Shown here piece by piece: positions 39,500 through 49,212 of a stretch of DNA of 64,000 nt (positions are counted from its first letter, which is position 1; every line of letters starts with the position of its first letter). The stretch spans positions 24,554 through 88,553 of the forward strand of contig JAAERX010000153.1 in assembly GCA_024229935.1 (NCBI GenBank). Reading direction: 5' to 3'. This DNA comes from Gammaproteobacteria bacterium (GTDB taxonomy: Bacteria > Pseudomonadota > Gammaproteobacteria > Steroidobacterales > GCA-2729495). The position numbers were made by a program, and so were the translations under genes. Below the pieces are notes generated by a model. It was given only the letters and a program-made list of their open reading frames with translations, was not told where the DNA came from and ran no database searches.

Positions 39500-42400
39500 C
39501 TAGTTAACTTCTGCTACTGACCGGCGATTACGAAGTCGCTGAAAACCTGCCCGGGCATCTTCAACAATAAGATACAGACACGGCACCAGTATCAGCGTCA
39601 CAAAGGAGGCAAAGGCCACACCAAAACCCAGCGACAAGGTCATGGGTTTCAGGTATTCAGACTGGGCGCTGCGCTCCGACATGATGGGCAGCAAACCTAT
39701 AAAGGTTGTAAATGATGTCAGCAGAATTGGTCGAAAGCGACTTACAGCGGCCTGAATAACAGCCTGACTTATTTCTACCTGCTCACCCAGCTCTTCACGC
39801 ACCTGGTTGATACGGTCAATCAATACCAGGTTGTCATTAATAACCACACCTGCAGCCGCAACCACGCCCATGAATGAAAACATCGACATAGTCACACCAA
39901 AGATAAGATGCCCAATAATGGCTCCAAGCAAACCGAACGGCACCGCACTCATCACGATGGCAGGCTGTATATAAGAGCGGAATGCGATAGCTATCAAGCC
40001 GAAAGTACACAGGAACGCCATTAAGGTCAGGCGCACAAGCTCGAGCATAAATTCACTGGCGGCATCCTGCTCACCCTTCACCAGAAACTCCAGCCCCGGG
40101 AATTCCTTAATTAACCCGGGTGCAAAGTTGTCACGTATATCGGTCACAATACGGTGCGGATCGGCCGCTACGTGATCTGCCTCAGCTGTTACCTCCACAA
40201 TACGGCGGCGATCCAGACGGCGAATAGCACTGGCTCCCTGAGCAAATTCCAGCTCTGCCACACTGCCAATTGGTATCTGCACATCCTCACCCACGCGTAT
40301 ACGCATGCGATTAATCTGCTCGAGTGAGCGACGGTCTTCCTTCGGGTAACGCACCATAACTTTCACTTCATCACGGCCACGTGGAATACGCTGTACCTCT
40401 TCCCCAAAAAAACCCTGCCGTACCTGGTGGGCCAGCTGATCACGGCTGACATCATAGTTCTCAGCACTATCACGTGCCGTCACCAGAATCTCGGTACGTG
40501 CCGAGCGCTGACTATTATTAATACCAAACAGTCCATCGTACGTGGCCAGCTTAGCTTCCACACGGGCGGTCGCAGCCATCAGCACTGCCGGATCATTTGC
40601 CGTTAACCCGAGTTTGACCGGAGGCTCACGGTCAATCAGGTGATAATCAAAAGTGTACGCCTTGGTATCAGGAATAAAACCAATCTCACTTCGCCAGCGC
40701 TCGGTGATCTGTTCAATCGGCATATTACGATTCTCACCATGAACCAGTTCCATGGTGATCTGTATATTATTTTCACGTGCATAGGTACGAACATTTTTCA
40801 CAATGTCCATATCAAGCTCTTCATGAAACTGTGCTCGTATGGCTTCACCCGCATGTTCAATCTGAGCAACCACCTGCTCAGTAGTCGAAAATGACACCCC
40901 ATCTGACAAGGTGACGCTAACAATAATATTGTCGCCGGGGATCAACGGATAAAAAGTCTGCTTGACCCAGCCACCCTGCACAAAACTCATAACCACCAGC
41001 CATACTGCAATAAATATGGATAAGGCCAGGTAGCGTGCTTTGATTGCACGGGTAATAAAGGGGCGATAGCGCCGCTCACAAAAATTACTCAGACCATTGG
41101 CTACTTTAAGCCGGGCACGGGTAAGTAAACCGGAATTAGCATCGTCATTAAGTGGCTTCAGATTGGACAGATGTGCCGGCAAAATCATAAATGCATCAAT
41201 AAGTGAAAAAGCCAGCGCCAGTATGACCACTACAGACAAAGGCATAGTCATCTTGGCCGCTCCACCATCAATAAACAGTGCGGGAGAAAAAGCAATCATG
41301 GTTGTCAGAGCGGCAAAAATAACCGGCTTGGCAACCCGCTGCGCGCCCACATAAGCCGCCTCGGTTCCGCACAGACCTTTCTGCACCTGCACATGAATGC
41401 TCTCGCCTATAATAATGGCGTCATCCACCACAATACCCAGCACCAGCACGAAGGCAAACAGCGTCATCATATTGATGGAAATCGGGGTCGAGGGAATAAC
41501 AAAAATAGCACCAAGAAATGACACAGCAATACCTACGCACACCCAGATAGCAATGGCAGGACGCAGAAAAAGAGTCAGCAACAGAAATACCAGCGCCAGC
41601 CCCATTGCACCACTCTTAAGCAGCATGTCAGCACGACTACGAAAAATCTCTGAACGGTCCAACCAGAAATCAAGCTGCACTCCGGGCGGCAATGTAGCCC
41701 GGGCGCCTTTGGCATAAGTCCGCACGGCTTCATTCACTGCGATTACATCCGGGTTGTTACGCACCCTGACAATAATGGCAGCAGCACGATGGCCGTTAAA
41801 ACGACTCAGCGCATCCGTCTCTTCAAACCCATCCCGGATATCAGCTACATCACCCAATCGCACACGGGTACCATCAGCATTTCTGAGCAGGACTATGTCT
41901 GCAAAATCCTGCTCACTGTAAGCCTGCTCAAAAGTTCGTAGTGAGATATCACCGCCCGAAGCACGAATAGAACCACCCGGAAGATTTATAGAAGAGCGAC
42001 GTATAGCCGTCACTACATCATCAAAGGTCAGGTTATATTTTTGTAAGGTGTGCTCGGAAACCTCGATCGCCATCTCCGGGTCACGCAAACCTTCAATAAG
42101 CACTTCATCAACACCCTGCAAGCGTGCTACTTCATCACGCACGCGATAGGCAATCTCACGCAAAGCTGTTTCATCTGTATCGGCACTAACAACCAGTTCA
42201 ATAACTTCCTCGCTCCAAGGCGCTTCCTGAATCAGTGGCTCTTCTGCCTCATCTGGCAGGGTATCGAGCGCATCCACACGCGCCTTGATATCACTGAGCA
42301 TGCGTTCAGTCTCGAAGCCCTTGGCAATTTCAATGGCCACGCCTCCACGGCCGGCTACTGCCTCAGAAATGATCGACTTAATACCCTCAAGGTCGTGAAT

Positions 42401-42604
42401 AGCCTCTTCGATACGGATACAAATACGCTCTTCAATTTCAGCCGGACTCGCACCCGGGTAGTCGACATTGACCTGAATCATATCGAGCGGAATGCCTGGC
42501 ATAACCTCACGATCAAGTAAGGGCAATGACAATACGCCACCTAAAATAATGGCTATCATCAACAGGTTGGAGGCAACCTTATTTTCAGTAAACCAACGCA
42601 ACAT
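39500..42604 (-). CDS. RND efflux transporter permease (AcrB/CusA-type superfamily)
   Basis: 1034 aa; NKVASNLLMIAIILGGVLSLPLLDREVMPGIPLDMIQVNVDYPGASPAEIEE; two TM blocks; FVLVLGIVVDDAIIIGE; INDNLVLIDRINQVRE. Confidence 0.95.
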   Translation of the reverse strand: MLRWFTENKVASNLLMIAIILGGVLSLPLLDREVMPGIPLDMIQVNVDYPGASPAEIEERICIRIEEAIHDLEGIKSIISEAVAGRGGVAIEIAKGFETERMLSDIKARVDALDTLPDEAEEPLIQEAPWSEEVIELVVSADTDETALREIAYRVRDEVARLQGVDEVLIEGLRDPEMAIEVSEHTLQKYNLTFDDVVTAIRRSSINLPGGSIRASGGDISLRTFEQAYSEQDFADIVLLRNADGTRVRLGDVADIRDGFEETDALSRFNGHRAAAIIVRVRNNPDVIAVNEAVRTYAKGARATLPPGVQLDFWLDRSEIFRSRADMLLKSGAMGLALVFLLLTLFLRPAIAIWVCVGIAVSFLGAIFVIPSTPISINMMTLFAFVLVLGIVVDDAIIIGESIHVQVQKGLCGTEAAYVGAQRVAKPVIFAALTTMIAFSPALFIDGGAAKMTMPLSVVVILALAFSLIDAFMILPAHLSNLKPLNDDANSGLLTRARLKVANGLSNFCERRYRPFITRAIKARYLALSIFIAVWLVVMSFVQGGWVKQTFYPLIPGDNIIVSVTLSDGVSFSTTEQVVAQIEHAGEAIRAQFHEELDMDIVKNVRTYARENNIQITMELVHGENRNMPIEQITERWRSEIGFIPDTKAYTFDYHLIDREPPVKLGLTANDPAVLMAATARVEAKLATYDGLFGINNSQRSARTEILVTARDSAENYDVSRDQLAHQVRQGFFGEEVQRIPRGRDEVKVMVRYPKEDRRSLEQINRMRIRVGEDVQIPIGSVAELEFAQGASAIRRLDRRRIVEVTAEADHVAADPHRIVTDIRDNFAPGLIKEFPGLEFLVKGEQDAASEFMLELVRLTLMAFLCTFGLIAIAFRSYIQPAIVMSAVPFGLLGAIIGHLIFGVTMSMFSFMGVVAAAGVVINDNLVLIDRINQVREELGEQVEISQAVIQAAVSRFRPILLTSFTTFIGLLPIMSERSAQSEYLKPMTLSLGFGVAFASFVTLILVPCLYLIVEDARAGFQRLRNRRSVAEVN

Positions 42605-42606
42605 GC

Positions 42607-43779
42607 TTAGTTCACCGCCAGCGAATCTGCAGGTTTGGTCTTGTTGACCACATCCACCAGCAGACCGTCAACAAAGGCTTCAACGGGTGACACACACACC
42701 CTGTCTCCAGGTTCCAGACCAGATGTTATATAGGCTGATTCAAAGTCTGTACGCAGCAACTCAACCTTACGCTGGCGTAAGCGACTCTCACTATCAACTA
42801 CAAGTACATTATTCTCTTTGCGCAAGGCTGAACGCGGCAACTTGAACACCTTATCAACTGTACGACCTTCAATAGTGGCATCAACAAACAAACCCACCAC
42901 TAGCGGTGTAGTGCGCTCCACATCATCTAACCCGTAAGGATCATCCACCCGTGCCACGGCATACCAGACACGGTTATCCGGGTCGACCGCTCCCTCCATA
43001 CGATGCAGATAAGCTGGGAATTCTGTTTGCTGGCCGCCAATTTCTGCACGCAGGGTTACCGGTGTATTTAACAGCTGCTCATTACTACCGGTACCAAAGG
43101 GCAAGTCTAGAAAACGCAGTTGCTGATCTGTTAGCGGCAAACGTATTTCAGCAATGTCGGTAGAAAAAATTCGTCCCAGTGATTCGCCCTTGTTAACGTA
43201 CTGCCCAAGATCAACCAAGGTAAATAAAATTCGCCCGTCAAATGGTGCACGCACTTTAGTACGTCGTAAATCTGCCTCAGCCTGAGCAAGATCTGCACGC
43301 GCTGAAGCAACTCGTGCTTTAGCTGAGTCCACCCGCGCATCACGCATTGGGAACAAGCCTTCTTTGGCAAGTTCAGCCTCGGTTTGTTCTACCTCATAAT
43401 CTTCTACCGCCTCTGCCACCAGAGCCTCGGCACGTACCCGAGCCAGCTCGTAATCAGTATTATCAAGTTCCAGCAATACATCCCCGGTTTTAAAATAACC
43501 TCCGGTAACAAAAGCCGGTGCCACACGTACCACACGTGCCGGCACTTCGTTAGCAATATCAATTATATGTTCGGCATCAACCTCACCCTGACTCGTAATG
43601 GTCAGGCGCACCTGTTGCTGCTCCGCTGTAACCACCCGCACCACCAGTGCCTGCGGTTCCGGCGTGATAACTTCCAGCTCGGGGCCAAGATTACGAATGA
43701 CCATAGCCACGCCATAAGCCACTACGATTACACCCACAGGTAGCAACCACTTCTTATGACGGTTAATAAAAGCACTCAT
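42607..43779 (-). CDS. RND efflux periplasmic adaptor (membrane fusion protein)
   Basis: N-terminal anchor; FKTGDVLLELDNTDYELARVRAEALVAEA; LRRTKVRAPFDGRILF; adjacent to the RND permease with a 2-bp gap. Confidence 0.93.
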   Translation of the reverse strand: MSAFINRHKKWLLPVGVIVVAYGVAMVIRNLGPELEVITPEPQALVVRVVTAEQQQVRLTITSQGEVDAEHIIDIANEVPARVVRVAPAFVTGGYFKTGDVLLELDNTDYELARVRAEALVAEAVEDYEVEQTEAELAKEGLFPMRDARVDSAKARVASARADLAQAEADLRRTKVRAPFDGRILFTLVDLGQYVNKGESLGRIFSTDIAEIRLPLTDQQLRFLDLPFGTGSNEQLLNTPVTLRAEIGGQQTEFPAYLHRMEGAVDPDNRVWYAVARVDDPYGLDDVERTTPLVVGLFVDATIEGRTVDKVFKLPRSALRKENNVLVVDSESRLRQRKVELLRTDFESAYITSGLEPGDRVCVSPVEAFVDGLLVDVVNKTKPADSLAVN

Positions 43780-43921
43780 TAATTATTATTCCTTTAGATA
43801 CGGCTTTGACCACGGCTCTATACATTTCATTTATCACGGCTGAAACTGATCCTACAACATACCCGACAGTAGATATTCCTGTAGGAGTGGTTTTAACCGT
43901 GACCTGTTAATAGCAATTTAA

Positions 43922-44440
43922 TTACGCCACCTCTACTGCACGCTCACGTAATTCATGTAACTTTGTATCCAGCCAGTCCAGCTCGAGCAGAGTTTGCTTT
44001 AATCCAAGATCCAGTGCCGGATGCAGGTGCAACACTTCTTCCGGTATATTTGCGAGTTCGCGATAACGTAGTGCAACTTTTTCGCGCCGCACTTGCAACT
44101 GATCAGCAGCAGCAGCCGGATCAAGTTCATCTAGGTAATTGAGTACAGCAATACCAGGCTGATCAGCAGTGGCATCCTGTGCAAGTTCTTTTAACAGGCA
44201 ATCCTGAAAAAAAGCTTCACCCGCTGGAGTCACTTCATAGACATGGCGTTCCGGACGATTGCCATCACGCTCAGTTATGCTCAGGATCAGGCCCTCATCC
44301 TCCATCACCCGTAATAAGCGATAGGCATTGGATTTACCAATAGCAGCCCCACTCACTGTATGTTTATTTAAATACTCCAGAACCCCATAGCCATGCAGTC
44401 TTTGCCCCCGCAGAAGCCCCAGCAACAGTAGTTTTTTCAT
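43922..44440 (-). CDS. PadR family transcriptional regulator
   Basis: LLLGLLRGQRLHGYGVLEYLNKHT...AIGKSNAYRLLRVMEDEGLILSITERDGNRPERHVYEVTPAGEAFF winged-helix. Confidence 0.9.
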   Translation of the reverse strand: MKKLLLLGLLRGQRLHGYGVLEYLNKHTVSGAAIGKSNAYRLLRVMEDEGLILSITERDGNRPERHVYEVTPAGEAFFQDCLLKELAQDATADQPGIAVLNYLDELDPAAAADQLQVRREKVALRYRELANIPEEVLHLHPALDLGLKQTLLELDWLDTKLHELRERAVEVA

Positions 44441-44443
44441 GAT

Positions 44444-44475
44444 TAGTCCAGACCTGAATAGTCAGGATTGGACTA
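44444..44475. promoter_or_regulatory. 32-bp palindromic operator candidate at padR-like gene start
   Basis: TAGTCCA-ga-CCTGA-atag-TCAGG-at-TGGACTA; 7-bp and 5-bp perfect nested arms; begins 3 bp upstream of the ATG. Confidence 0.75.
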
Positions 44476-44615
44476 TATACTACATAGCGTCAGACACCAA
44501 GACATATTTCATATCAAAACCACCATGCCCCTCCCCTGAGTGGAGAACGACCTCTGTATTTGGGTACCTTAAATCAACGAGAACTTTTAGTGTCAGACAC
44601 CGGTTGCCTCGGTTA

Positions 44616-45293
44616 CTAATCAGGAAGCAGCCCTTCATCTTGCAGGCGTTTCGCTATGCGTGGCGTAATTTCAGCAAACGCATTATCGCTTGAGTACAGA
44701 TCGTGTGCAGTAGTGATCAATTTATATACCAGCGTTTTATTTTGTGTAGCGTACAGCATGGACTGAATCTGAACTTCACCCTCGATAGACGTAATAACCG
44801 GAACCTCCATAAACTCACCATAGACTACCGGTACACCGTAAACACCATAACCACCAAAGTAGAAGTCCTCATAGCCTGAGCCAATCGCTTTTAAGTAAAG
44901 ACCACCACGTGTATCTCGGTCCCCTCCCTCTATGACGCTACCATCAGACTGAACAAGTATCGTTGTCAGGACAGCATCAGCCCCATACTCAAGAACAACT
45001 GCATGGATGTTCTCAGCAGTTAAATTTTCTGAGGTATTCATCAGGTTGCAACTTGCTGTTGCATCCGCACCGGTAGCACGAATCTGGGTCTCCAGAAATA
45101 ATTCAAAATTACAGCGCGCACTGCTATTTGGGCTTAAAGCAACAATCAGCACCCGTGTAAATGACTCATCATGAGATACACCCTTCTCCCAGCTCCCATG
45201 AACCTTTACCTGCCGGGAACAACTGGCCAGTACAATGGCAAACAAGAGGAGGGGGAATAGCCGATAAGATATATTCTTAATTATTAATTGCAT
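44616..45293 (-). CDS. Hypothetical lipoprotein
   Basis: Signal and lipobox LFAIVLASCSRQ; no family recognised. Confidence 0.75.
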   Translation of the reverse strand: MQLIIKNISYRLFPLLLFAIVLASCSRQVKVHGSWEKGVSHDESFTRVLIVALSPNSSARCNFELFLETQIRATGADATASCNLMNTSENLTAENIHAVVLEYGADAVLTTILVQSDGSVIEGGDRDTRGGLYLKAIGSGYEDFYFGGYGVYGVPVVYGEFMEVPVITSIEGEVQIQSMLYATQNKTLVYKLITTAHDLYSSDNAFAEITPRIAKRLQDEGLLPD

Positions 45294-45475
45294 GCTGCAA
45301 TAGTAGGTAGATTATGAGGCAATTGATAGTGAATATTATTGGGGGGGGGCTGAGCTTTACAATTCTTATTTATTTAATGCGCTCAAACAAAAATGCCATG
45401 CCCCACCCAAGGCGCAGAGCACGGCAGCTTAGATGTGAAATAAATTTCAGCCAGGCCACAAATTTCTTTACGCCG

Positions 45476-46249
45476 TTATAAAAGCGGGTCCCCAAATGCA
45501 TCGTAGCTTGTTTTTTGATCTAGCCTTCCGTCACCATCTGTATCAAGCTCAGACTCAAGAGGTTTTCCAAACGCATCAAAAATAATGATTTTCTTCCTGA
45601 TATTCGTGAAGGGGTCATACAATTTGGAATCAATCAGCACCCCATTCATATAATTGTTTTCAATATCTCTGGGGCCATTCCCACTTGAATTAATCCTGCC
45701 AGCAACAGGAACCCCATCTTCATATTCCACAATCTGCTCAAATGTCCCATTGAAGTCGTTATCAGCCTCCATGGTATGAAGCACGCCATCAAAGCCATAA
45801 ACCCAGCGCAAATCAACATCACCGTCTCTGTTGCGATCATGCTCAATCTTGCTAATCAAATCACCCTGCCTGTAGTAAATCTCATCCAACTCACCATCAC
45901 CATTGTGATCAAAGCCTCCATCTGTTCCCGGAAAACGAAACAGCAGGAATAAAGCAAGAGCAGCTACTGCAGCACCTGCCATAAAATAAGTAGCCTTACC
46001 GGCTGGGGTTTCCGGTTCCTCTTCTTTTTCCTGAGTTGGTTTTACAGAGACCCATTGGGCGACAAGCCGTTTGCCTTCATCTGCATCCTGAGGCTTTACA
46101 CTCACACGGAAATTGCCTTTTTCTGGCAATTCAACTGCCACCTCCTCAGGGTGCTGCCCATTAATCTGAGCCTTAATCCCAGATTGCTGCAGTAAATGCA
46201 CCATCATGTGGGCTTCAATACCATTTGCTACATCAAGAATAACAATCAT
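45476..46249 (-). CDS. DUF2007-type N-terminal domain, TM and EF-hand-like/Asp-rich repeats
   Basis: MIVILDVANGIEAHMMVHLLQQSGIKAQINGQ (DUF2007-like); TM AAVAALALFLLFRF; FDHNGDGELDE, DRNRDGDVD, LDTDGDGRLDQ. Confidence 0.75.
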   Translation of the reverse strand: MIVILDVANGIEAHMMVHLLQQSGIKAQINGQHPEEVAVELPEKGNFRVSVKPQDADEGKRLVAQWVSVKPTQEKEEEPETPAGKATYFMAGAAVAALALFLLFRFPGTDGGFDHNGDGELDEIYYRQGDLISKIEHDRNRDGDVDLRWVYGFDGVLHTMEADNDFNGTFEQIVEYEDGVPVAGRINSSGNGPRDIENNYMNGVLIDSKLYDPFTNIRKKIIIFDAFGKPLESELDTDGDGRLDQKTSYDAFGDPLL

Positions 46250-46432
46250 AAAAACAGCCTAAAAAAAGATTATTTATTACATACCCTCCGGCGCATAATA
46301 ATGAATGACGTAAGTAGTCACAAAATCAGCACAGGAAACCGCTGAGAAACAGCTTAGCTGAAATGGCCGTATTCCGCATATAATTTTGTGGAAATTACTG
46401 GTGTCAAAGTAATTTTCAAGCCTATATTGGCA

Positions 46433-46585
46433 TCAGCCGTCTTCATCTTCCCATTTCTTGAGCTTAGTTTTATCAACCTGATTCCATTCGGCGTCACTCT
46501 GGCGCATATAGGAAAGCACCTTTGCCAGAACATAAACTACGAAGACCGCAAGAACAGCAAGCACTAACTGAAGCTGATTAGACAT
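46433..46585 (-). CDS. Small single-TM protein (50 aa), hypothetical
   Basis: Manual reading: MSNQLQLVLAVLAVFVVYVLAKVLSYMRQSDAEWNQVDKTKLKKWEDEDG-stop; below the ORF-track length cutoff. Confidence 0.5.
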   Translation of the reverse strand: MSNQLQLVLAVLAVFVVYVLAKVLSYMRQSDAEWNQVDKTKLKKWEDEDG

Positions 46586-46738
46586 ACGTTATAAAGACCC
46601 TGAGCCCTTCCCCAGCCAACTACAGATTCTATAGCTAAATACTACACCTCATGCAACATTAAGGTGACCCCCCCTGGATACACTAAAAATGAACCGGTTC
46701 AGGTACTTAAATTGTCTCGCTTACATTGCCTACAAAAG

Positions 46739-46755
46739 TTGGTATCTGATACCAG
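46739..46755. promoter_or_regulatory. Second copy of TGGTATCTGATACCA palindrome upstream of metal-dependent hydrolase gene
   Basis: TTGGTATCTGATACCAG; 15-bp core identical to the site at 20386-20402. Confidence 0.6.
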
Positions 46756-46783
46756 CAAAACTATGAAACAATAAGCGCCTACT

Positions 46784-47794
46784 ATGGATCCAATCACTCA
46801 AGGCGTAGTCGGTGCCAGCTTACCGTCCGCCATCAGCCAAAAAAGAACTCTCGGGGCGGCCGGTTTATTCGGCGCCCTGGCTGGCATGGCGCCCGATCTG
46901 GACAGTTTTATCCGCTCAGACACCGACCCGCTAATGTACTTGGAATTCCATCGCCAGTTTACGCACTCCCTGTTCTTCATCCCCTTTGGCAGTCTTGTAT
47001 GTGCACTGCTGTTCTACTATTTATTTTCGAAGCGCTGGAAAATCAGCTTCAAGCTTACATATATATTTTGCTTTTTGGGGTATGCAACACACGGTTTACT
47101 GGATGCCTGCACCAGTTATGGCACTCAGCTACTGTGGCCGTTTAGTAATGAACGTTTTGCCTTTAACACCATTTCCATTGTTGACCCTTTATTTACCCTA
47201 CCACTATTAGCACTAATAATTATCGGTTTAAAAAAGAACAACACTGCATTTGCCAAAGCCGCATTGTGCTGGGTTTTGGCTTATCAGGGCTTAGGATTTT
47301 ACCAGCACCAGCGTGTTGCTGCCGCAGGCGAACAATTGGCTGAAGAACGAGGCCATAATCCAATACGCCTGGATGTAAAACCAAGCTTTGCTAATTTATT
47401 ATTGTGGAAAGTAATCTACGAAGTGGAAGACGGTTATTACACCGATGCCGTCAGGGCCGCACCTGGTTCTAATGGCCTGACTATTTACCCCGGTGCATTT
47501 ATTCCCCGCCTGGATGTCGAGCGGGATCTACCCTGGTTAGATAAAGACTCTCAGCAAGCCAACGACCTTGAACGCTTTTACTGGTTCTCCCGAGGATATT
47601 TGTCCCTCGACCCAAACAATCCGCTTAGAGTAATCGACATGCGTTACTCATTAGTACCCAACGAAGCCACCGGCATGTGGAGCATCTGGCTTAGCCCGCA
47701 AGCAAACAAAACAGACCACGTCACTATTAAACAAGACAGAGATACAAGCAGCTCACGCCGAGAGAAATTTGGCCGAATGCTGCAGAATAATTAA
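46784..47794 (+). CDS. YdjM-family inner-membrane metal-dependent hydrolase
   Basis: MDPITQGVVGASLPSAI; GMAPDLDS; HRQFTHSLFFIPFGSL; YATHGLLDACTSYGTQLLWPFS. Confidence 0.9.
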   Translation: MDPITQGVVGASLPSAISQKRTLGAAGLFGALAGMAPDLDSFIRSDTDPLMYLEFHRQFTHSLFFIPFGSLVCALLFYYLFSKRWKISFKLTYIFCFLGYATHGLLDACTSYGTQLLWPFSNERFAFNTISIVDPLFTLPLLALIIIGLKKNNTAFAKAALCWVLAYQGLGFYQHQRVAAAGEQLAEERGHNPIRLDVKPSFANLLLWKVIYEVEDGYYTDAVRAAPGSNGLTIYPGAFIPRLDVERDLPWLDKDSQQANDLERFYWFSRGYLSLDPNNPLRVIDMRYSLVPNEATGMWSIWLSPQANKTDHVTIKQDRDTSSSRREKFGRMLQNN

Positions 47795-47811
47795 TAGCAG
47801 GCAATTTACTG

Positions 47812-47836
47812 GCCTGAAAACCTATGATTTTCAGGC
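47812..47836. terminator. Hairpin terminator candidate GCCTGAAAA-cctatga-TTTTCAGGC
   Basis: 9-bp perfect stem, 7-nt loop, 18 bp after stop of the YdjM-like gene and between convergent genes. Confidence 0.65.
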
Positions 47837-47909
47837 ATCGATTTTATTGAAATCTTTGTGGCCCACCTTGCAAGCTTACGCGGCTTCTCATTATTGAATC
47901 TGACACTAG

Positions 47910-48965
47910 TTAACTAAACTGCGGTATCACACGCTCAGCAATAATCTTAAGTGCATCAAATGGGTCATCAAAGACACGGATTGCTAAGTCTGTTACACCA
48001 GCTTGCTCCATTCGTTTGAAGCGTTCAATCTCGTGGTCAACATCTTCAAGCCCACCCGCTGAACAAACATGATCAATCAACTTTTGCACCAGCTCTGGCG
48101 GTACGTTCTTGATTTCACCCGTGCCCGTAATATCCGCCATGATGAAATTGCGGAAATTGTCTTTAACGATCTGTGCCTCATCAGCTTCAAGCAGATGATC
48201 AAGACCTATGTAGGGCGGCAGTAACTCAGCACGTGAGAATAATTTCCGCCGTGCCTCATGCAGTGAAACCTCGCGGTCTGTTTTCATGTGCCAGGCCCAA
48301 AAATTTCCCACACGAAAATCTTCAGCAGGATAGTTTCGTTTTGCCAACCCGGCATTTATCTCAGTCATGACTTCCGGCATACGCTCGGGCACCACATCCC
48401 CCACCTGCAGACCATCAGCAATGCGTCCACCCATGCGCAGCATTTGCGGCCCCATCGAACAACTAATAATTTTTGGCTGGGGCAATGATGAGATAAAGGT
48501 GGTGTTAAACGGTCGGTTAATCGTAAAAACCTCACCTTTATAGGCTGGCCAGTAACCACCGCTGGTAATGCGGTAAATAATCTCCGCTGCTTCACGCACA
48601 CCACGCACAATCCGCATTTTGGTAAAGTCCAAGCTGACTTCTGCCGCCTCATTACGAATCCATAAGGCCATCGCCCCACCACCACCCAAACCTATCTGGG
48701 CTCGACCACCGGACAATTCATTCAGCGTTGACAGCGCATAACCTAGTTTTAGGGGGTGCATCTCGTATGGACTTATCGCCAGCGGACCCAGACGAATACG
48801 ACTGGTCACCTGTGCTGCCGGTACCAGTGCCATAAACGGGTCATAACCATTGGTAATGTTTGAGTTCCAAAGCGAGCGGACACCCGCTTCCTCTGCAGCA
48901 ATCGCAAACTCCGCGACCTGCTGCGGAGACATTTCATTACCAACAATCAGTTCGATATCCATCAC
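47910..48965 (-). CDS. LLM-class (luciferase-like) flavin-dependent oxidoreductase
   Basis: FAIAAEEAGVRSLW, RIRLGPLAISPYEMHPLKLGYALSTLNELSGGRAQIGLGGG. Confidence 0.9.
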   Translation of the reverse strand: MMDIELIVGNEMSPQQVAEFAIAAEEAGVRSLWNSNITNGYDPFMALVPAAQVTSRIRLGPLAISPYEMHPLKLGYALSTLNELSGGRAQIGLGGGGAMALWIRNEAAEVSLDFTKMRIVRGVREAAEIIYRITSGGYWPAYKGEVFTINRPFNTTFISSLPQPKIISCSMGPQMLRMGGRIADGLQVGDVVPERMPEVMTEINAGLAKRNYPAEDFRVGNFWAWHMKTDREVSLHEARRKLFSRAELLPPYIGLDHLLEADEAQIVKDNFRNFIMADITGTGEIKNVPPELVQKLIDHVCSAGGLEDVDHEIERFKRMEQAGVTDLAIRVFDDPFDALKIIAERVIPQFS

Positions 48966-49212
48966 TGCATTCTAGTAGCAGAGGCTAGTACCAGCAATAA
49001 TTAATAGCTGATGCCAGAGACCAGAACGGATTGCCAATCTTACAGGCCAGCACTTCAATCCTTATAAGTAGAGCACCTATAGAAAAAACAAGCCTTTAAA
49101 TACACTTAAAAAATGAGATCTGGCCCAAAAAAACTCCGGCAGAAAAATTCAACACATTAACTTGGCCAGAAATATGCGCATCTAACATCGGCGATTCAAT
49201 TAGTAACACCCA

